This document shows, piece after piece, positions 31,690 through 36,097 of a stretch of 36,097 nucleotides of DNA (positions are counted from its first letter, which is position 1; every line of letters starts with the position of its first letter). The DNA comes from Pseudomonadota bacterium. Its GTDB lineage: Bacteria; Desulfobacterota; Syntrophorhabdia; Syntrophorhabdales; Syntrophorhabdaceae. The stretch covers positions 1 to 36,097 of the forward strand of contig JAPLKA010000035.1 in NCBI GenBank assembly GCA_026388315.1, in the 5' to 3' direction. Under the pieces are notes generated by a model. It saw only the letters and a list, made by a program, of their open reading frames with translations, searched no databases and was not told the origin of the DNA. The position numbers and the translations under genes are program-made.

Positions 31690-34677
31690 ATGAAATTAAA
31701 ATTTGATGCCAACTTAGAATACCAGCAAGAAGCCACGCAAAGCGTTACCGACCTGCTTGAAGGTTTACCACAGGCACAAAGCGGCCTTAAGATCAATTTT
31801 GAAAACATCGGCGGCACTTTGTTCAATGAGCTTGGTATTGGTAATGATCTGATACTGCCATTTAATGAGATGCTTGCCAACTTGCACAAAATCCAGATGC
31901 GCAACAACATACCTAAATCACGGATGCTGATTGAAGAAGGATCGCCTTACAAGTTCCCCAACTTTTCGGTGGAAATGGAGACCGGAACCGGTAAAACCTA
32001 CGTATATTTGCGTACTGTTTTTGAACTCAATAAACTTTATGGATTCAAGAAATTTATTATCGTTGTGCCATCAGTAGCTATCCGCGAGGGAGTCACCAGC
32101 TCTATTAAGCTCATGAAAGACCATTTCAAGGGCCTATATGACAATGTGGCCTTTGATGATTTTGTCTATCAGTCAAAAGATTTGAGCCGGGTCCGCCAGT
32201 TTGCCGTTAACAACGAAGTGCAGATCATGGTTATTAACATTCAGGCTTTTCAGAGAGATGCCGGTGAAGATGTGGACTACGGGATGCTTTCCGATGCTGA
32301 GAAGAAAAAACTCAATATCATTCATCAGGAACAGGATAAGATGTCCGGTAGACGCCCGATAGAATATGTACAGGCCACTAATCCAGTGCTTATCATCGAT
32401 GAACCCCAGAGCGTGGATAATACACCAAAATCACAGAAAGCCATAAGTAACTTGAATCCCCTCTTTGCTTTGCGCTACTCGGCTACCCACACCAATCCTT
32501 ACAATCTCCTTTATCAGCTTGATCCTATCCGAGCTTATGATATGCGGATTGTGAAGCAGATAGAAGTGATGGATGCCAGCGGCGGCCAAAATTTCGGCAA
32601 GACCATGGTCCGTCTGGACTCGGTCGGCTACTGGCCAATAACATCCAAGACGCCTCAGGCAAAGATCACTATTTTTGAAGACACGCCTAACGGTCCGCGT
32701 GAAAAACAAGTCAAAGTAAAACATGGTATGGATTTAACCCAACAGACCAACAGAATCGACTATGAAGGGTACCTGTTAACCAATATCAATGCCGAGCCCG
32801 GCAATGAATATATCGAATTTCAAAATGGTGTGGTGGTGGAGCTTGCCCATGAAGCGGACGGTATGGGTGATGAAAGAATGAAAAGCCAACTCCGACAAAC
32901 CATCGACCAGCATTTTGCTAAAGAAAAGAGATTGAAAGACAAAGGAATAAAAGTCTTGTCCCTCTTCTTTATTGATCATGTCAAAAGTTACCGCCAGTTT
33001 GATGAGAACGGCAACAGGCAAAAAGGAAAACTGGCTACCTGGTTTGAAGAGTTCTATGCTGAAATCAGCAATATGCCGATGTATAAAGGGCTGATACCTT
33101 ATACCGCACAAGAAGTGCATGATGGCTATTTTTCAGCAGACAAGAAGAAAGGTAAGGTTGTCGAAGAGTTGGACACAACCGGAAGCACGGCAAAAGATGA
33201 TGAAACCTATGAATTAATCATGAGGGATAAGGAGCGCCTGCTTAACACCGAAGAACCGTTGCGATTTATCTTCAGCCATTCAGCGCTTCGAGAAGGCTGG
33301 GATAATCCTAACGTATTTCAGATCTGCACTTTGCGGGAAATGGGAACTGATCGAGAGCGTCGTCAAACCATTGGACGTGGTCTGAGGCTGCCCGTCAATC
33401 ATGATGGCGACCGCGTATATGATGAACAAGTCAATCGACTTACAGTGATTGCCAACGAATCATTTGAAAACTTTGCACGGGGCTTACAATCCGATATAGA
33501 AATGGCCATTGATCCAAGCGGTGGATTCAAATTTGGGCGTATCTTACAAATTGCTTTTACTCCCCTACTTAACACTGCCGGTACCGATTATCTTTCTCAG
33601 GAAGAATCAAAAGCTCTATGGGAACATATTCGCAAGGAAGGGCTCATTGATGATAGTGGCGATTTTACTCCAAAATTCAAACCGGACAAAGCCGGTTTTT
33701 CTTTAAATTTACCCAGTGACTTTTCCGGTATGGATGAAGCTGTTATCATCCGGATGAATCGTTTTCTTCCACGCGATATTGTCAAAGATGCTCGTAAGAG
33801 ACAAACTGTTTCCTATAATAAGCGTGTGGAACTGAATCCCGACTTTAAGATTCTTTGGGATAAGATCAGCCAGAAAACACGGTATTCAGTAGAGTTTAAA
33901 ACAGACAAATTGGTTGAACTTGCCTCGGCAAAAATCAAAGCGATGGCCGAAATCAGGAAGGTTCAGATAGAAATTACCAAACGGGATATTGAAATTAATG
34001 AATCGGGTGTCACAGGCGGCAGGATCACCAGCAACCGGACATATACCGTCAGCAATGAACAGCCGTTGCCAGATATCTTGGCATTTTTACAGAGAGAAAC
34101 AGAATTAACCCGCGGTACTTTAGTTAAAATTCTAAAACAATCTAACCGGATCAAGGATTTTACAGCCAACCCGGTGATGTTTATGGCGGAAGCAGCAAAG
34201 CTTATCAATAGGGCTCTGCACGAATTGATTATTGATGGTATAAAGTATGAGCCTATCGCTGGCCAGATTTATGATATGCGCCTTTTTGAGCAGGCTGAAG
34301 TCGAAGAATATCTAAACAGACTATACACCGTTACCAGCACAGATAACAGGACCCCTTTCGACTATATTGCCTATGATTCCGACACAGAGGAGAAAATCGC
34401 GAAACTTTTAGATTCCGAGGATAAAGTAAAATTTTTCTGTAAACTGCCTCGCTGGTTCAAAGTTGCTACACCTCTTGGGACCTATAACCCCGATTGGGCC
34501 GTGGTTGTCGAAGATACTCAAAAACTCTATCTGGTGCGCGAGACGAAGAGCACGTTTGATAGAGATAAGAGACGTGAGTCGGAAAATAAAAAAGTTGATT
34601 GTGGGAAAGCTCATTTTATAGCGCTCGGTGTCAACTTTAAGGACGCGACAAATATTCATGAAATTTTACAGGCATAA
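31690..34677 (+). CDS. res: Type III restriction enzyme Res subunit (DEAD/DEAH helicase-nuclease)
   Basis: Res uses ATP to move along DNA or switch state after Mod binding, and cuts unmodified DNA. The 995-aa protein has Walker A VEMETGTGKTYVYLRTVF (about 97-114), motif II LIIDEPQSVDN (about 235-245), LRYSATHTNPYNL, then SALREGWDNPNVFQICTLRE, then RRQTIGRGLRLPVN. The nuclease domain is at the C-terminus: YNPDWAVVVEDTQKLYLVRE and TKSTFD (about 934-960) give the PD...E-x-K core. All key residues of the family are present, so the gene looks active. The length is normal for Res. No strong ribosome site is seen ahead of the ATG. Confidence 0.93.
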   Translation: MKLKFDANLEYQQEATQSVTDLLEGLPQAQSGLKINFENIGGTLFNELGIGNDLILPFNEMLANLHKIQMRNNIPKSRMLIEEGSPYKFPNFSVEMETGTGKTYVYLRTVFELNKLYGFKKFIIVVPSVAIREGVTSSIKLMKDHFKGLYDNVAFDDFVYQSKDLSRVRQFAVNNEVQIMVINIQAFQRDAGEDVDYGMLSDAEKKKLNIIHQEQDKMSGRRPIEYVQATNPVLIIDEPQSVDNTPKSQKAISNLNPLFALRYSATHTNPYNLLYQLDPIRAYDMRIVKQIEVMDASGGQNFGKTMVRLDSVGYWPITSKTPQAKITIFEDTPNGPREKQVKVKHGMDLTQQTNRIDYEGYLLTNINAEPGNEYIEFQNGVVVELAHEADGMGDERMKSQLRQTIDQHFAKEKRLKDKGIKVLSLFFIDHVKSYRQFDENGNRQKGKLATWFEEFYAEISNMPMYKGLIPYTAQEVHDGYFSADKKKGKVVEELDTTGSTAKDDETYELIMRDKERLLNTEEPLRFIFSHSALREGWDNPNVFQICTLREMGTDRERRQTIGRGLRLPVNHDGDRVYDEQVNRLTVIANESFENFARGLQSDIEMAIDPSGGFKFGRILQIAFTPLLNTAGTDYLSQEESKALWEHIRKEGLIDDSGDFTPKFKPDKAGFSLNLPSDFSGMDEAVIIRMNRFLPRDIVKDARKRQTVSYNKRVELNPDFKILWDKISQKTRYSVEFKTDKLVELASAKIKAMAEIRKVQIEITKRDIEINESGVTGGRITSNRTYTVSNEQPLPDILAFLQRETELTRGTLVKILKQSNRIKDFTANPVMFMAEAAKLINRALHELIIDGIKYEPIAGQIYDMRLFEQAEVEEYLNRLYTVTSTDNRTPFDYIAYDSDTEEKIAKLLDSEDKVKFFCKLPRWFKVATPLGTYNPDWAVVVEDTQKLYLVRETKSTFDRDKRRESENKKVDCGKAHFIALGVNFKDATNIHEILQA

Positions 34678-34847
34678 TAAGAAGAGGGAATTCTTGGCCA
34701 TACAGAGAACGGCAAAGAGCATACTTACTGTCTTTCAAATCGTTTTGGCAGTACTTAACATAGCTACTTTCGTTGTGTTGTGGTCATTGTGAAACGTACC
34801 CTGAATAAATATGGATACCCGCCCTCCAAACAAAAAAATATATAATT

Positions 34848-34886
34848 GGTACCTACCCTCTCAGGCAGGTGCCTCTTTCTTTTTTC
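34848..34886 (+). terminator. Terminator at the end of the SNF2-Mod-Res operon
   Basis: GGTACCT (34848-34854) pairs with AGGTGCC (34867-34873), with one G-U pair, followed by TCTTTCTTTTTT. It lies 170 bp after res and between it and the convergent helicase fragment. No gene is seen in 34678-34847. Confidence 0.6.
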
Positions 34887-35573
34887 TTATCCTTTTATCA
34901 TTTCATCCAGAAATGTGGATATCTTCACCTGCTTCCCCATATACATTCGGGAATAGGTCAGGAACAACTTTCTCATTGCCCTGCTTGCTGCCACAAAGGC
35001 GACCCTTCTCTCTTCTTCAACATCGCCCCTTTTATTGGGCAATATCCCTTCCAGCATTCCAATCAGGAACACTGCCGGGAACTCTAAGCCTTTACTTTTG
35101 TGTATTGTCATCAAGGCCACTCCATTTTTGTCGTGGCTTCTATCATCGGTAAAGGTATCGGTATAAGCTAATAGCGCCTCGATATTGCTGTACCTCAGCG
35201 CAGCAAGCTGTAATTGATTGATATTTGCAATTTTTTCATCATCTGGCGACGGTATCTCGTCATCAGTTACAAACCGGTCGCAATCAAGCACCTCTCTCAG
35301 GATACCGATCATTTCAGCCTGTTCAATAGTTGCAACATCTTGTATCAACGGCTCTATGATAGCAATAAACTCCCTGACTAATTTCCTGATATAGGGAACA
35401 TCTATTCTTATCTTCTTCAGGGCGTCATAGAAACAAAGCCCTTTCTCTCCATCATATTCCTCCAGATCACCAATAAACTTTTTGCCGATATAACGATTGG
35501 AGTATTGTTGTAGCTGGGATTGAGAGAGATGAGAAGGAAGATGTGTTACGTATAAGCATCCGGTTATCAACAA
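34887..35573 (-). pseudogene. C-terminal fragment of a UvrD/PcrA-like superfamily 1 helicase
   Basis: The frame encodes the last part of an SF1A DNA helicase: motif V GVALMTIHKSKGLEFPAVFL and motif VI VEEERRVAFVAASRAMRKLF, followed by MGKQVKISTFLDEMI. The usual sequence between (LEGILPNKRG) and a helical 2B-like region before it are also present. Motifs I to IV, with the ATP-binding Walker A, are missing: upstream DNA (35574-35676) has no helicase sequence in any frame. Three short frames there look coding-like but do not join. The rest was probably lost when the hicAB module or other DNA came in. The product could not work as a helicase. Confidence 0.8.
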
Positions 35574-35676
35574 ATTCAGGCAAGGGCCTGATGTGCAGAT
35601 TTGTAACGGTTGATCTCTTCATAGGGTAAAAAATAATGACAAGAATAAGTTCTCCACACCATTCTGCCACTCTTTT

Positions 35677-36012
35677 TCAAACGTGGGCGGCTTTACTCAA
35701 GACATCTTCTGCCCATTGATTAAGGCTTTTCCCTGCGGTTTTTGCTGTGGAAAGAGCTCTGGCATGAATCTCAGGAGAAACACGGAGCATCAGCTTACCG
35801 GAAGCTGCCTTCAGTGGCCTGCGGCCTGTGGCAGCACAATCTGCTATATAATGATCAATTGCGGCCTGGAAATCGACCCGGAGTTCTATTACGGTTTCTC
35901 CATGGAATGTGATGCTATCCGCGATTCCTATAATCTTGCCGGTAAAAATATTATCCCTTTGATCAAATTCGATCCGGGCCGTATACCCCTTATAGGTCAT
36001 TACATTTTTCAT
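35677..36012 (-). CDS. hicB: HicB family antitoxin (second module)
   Basis: The start at ATG 36012 (MKNVMTYKGYTARIEFDQRD) has a GGAGG ribosome site 7 bases upstream; a start at 36039 would place that site inside the gene. The 111-aa protein has the HicB fold (IIGIADSITFHGETVIELRV) and a C-terminal ribbon-helix-helix (SGKLMLRVSPEIHARALSTA, then AGKSLNQWAEDVLS). It aligns along its length with the HicB at 16731-17054, but the two are clearly diverged. It overlaps its toxin gene by four bases. Confidence 0.9.
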   Translation of the reverse strand: MKNVMTYKGYTARIEFDQRDNIFTGKIIGIADSITFHGETVIELRVDFQAAIDHYIADCAATGRRPLKAASGKLMLRVSPEIHARALSTAKTAGKSLNQWAEDVLSKAAHV

Positions 36013-36097
36013 GGTGTCACCTCCAATTGTATCAACCACTCGCGCAGTTCTTCGACCTGATACTTTTTTGCTTCCTTGCCCGGGTGGGGTCGATGAA
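36009..36097 (-). CDS. hicA: HicA family toxin, partial (5' end beyond window)
   Basis: The last 28 codons are visible: HRPHPGKEAKKYQVEELREW followed by LIQLEVTP and a TGA that overlaps the ATG of hicB as ATGA. HRPHPGKEAKKYQV is the characteristic C-terminal motif of HicA. The order toxin-antitoxin and the overlap match the first module, though this HicA tail is of a different subtype (GKEAKKYQV rather than QKETDRGAV). Confidence 0.85.
   Translation of the reverse strand, partial: HRPHPGKEAKKYQVEELREWLIQLEVTP

Noticed and set aside
26732-34677. Assignment of the three-gene operon to DISARM
   Set aside because: An SNF2 gene and a methyltransferase are present, but drmA, drmB and drmC are not, and the nuclease is a clear type III Res.
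1-36097. CRISPR arrays, tRNA or rRNA genes
   Set aside because: No regularly spaced repeats and no tRNA- or rRNA-like sequence were noticed on reading; a dedicated search could still find a divergent tRNA.

Overview
The window looks like accessory DNA from an uncultivated Gram-negative bacterium. Gene families such as DUF4384 plus formylglycine-generating-type proteins, multi-PAS histidine kinases and a conjugation-type ATPase would suit a Desulfobacterota- or Nitrospirota-like lineage. That is an impression from gene content, and no rRNA or tRNA gene is visible to test it. The DNA is a patchwork of mobile or mobilisable pieces, toxin-antitoxin modules, restriction-modification genes and decaying genes.

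Layout. Positions 1-1591 (minus) hold an exported SUMF1-type protein, partial at the left edge, and an exported DUF4384 protein. Positions 1670-3422 (minus) look like integron-style cassettes: a two-domain protein of unknown function, a DUF6953 protein and a 45-aa Cys-containing protein, with a good 63-bp attC-like site between cassettes and a poorer one at the far end. Positions 3569-5097 carry an insertion sequence whose IS6/IS240-like transposase is frameshifted by a 7-bp tandem duplication; its leader has a hairpin that would hide the ribosome site. A broken thermonuclease gene and a DUF805 membrane protein follow.

Positions 6549-11759 look like part of an integrative/conjugative element: topoisomerase III, a 67-aa protein and an XRE-type regulator on plus, and a VirD4/TraD-like coupling ATPase with two small downstream genes on minus. 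A membrane protein plus HD-domain protein pair (18203-20283) may belong to the same element. Between them are a six-PAS histidine kinase with a Cys-rich insert near its C-terminus, a non-coding stretch with a possible small RNA, a HicAB module with an operator palindrome in its promoter, a broken DUF4160 gene next to DUF2442, and the first of two copies of a 48-61 aa acidic protein.

Positions 20299-26525 carry an archaeal-type ATPase with a C-terminal nuclease-like domain, a tiny lysine-rich protein, a ParB-like protein with a stray duplicate of its 3' end, a disrupted HAD phosphatase, a small membrane protein, an SGNH hydrolase/DUF6933 pair, a frameshifted AlkA-type glycosylase and the second acidic small protein.

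The strongest system is 26732-34677: an SNF2-family helicase, a type III (beta-class) DNA methyltransferase and a type III restriction subunit in one run. This is probably an anti-phage restriction system with an added SNF2 motor. The SNF2 gene ends early at an A8 tract, and the adjacent frame carries about 55 more plausible codons. A terminator, a C-terminal fragment of a UvrD-like helicase and a second HicAB module (hicA cut by the window edge) close the window. About eight genes are broken by frameshift, insertion or truncation, so the region is either decaying or affected by indel errors in the assembly.
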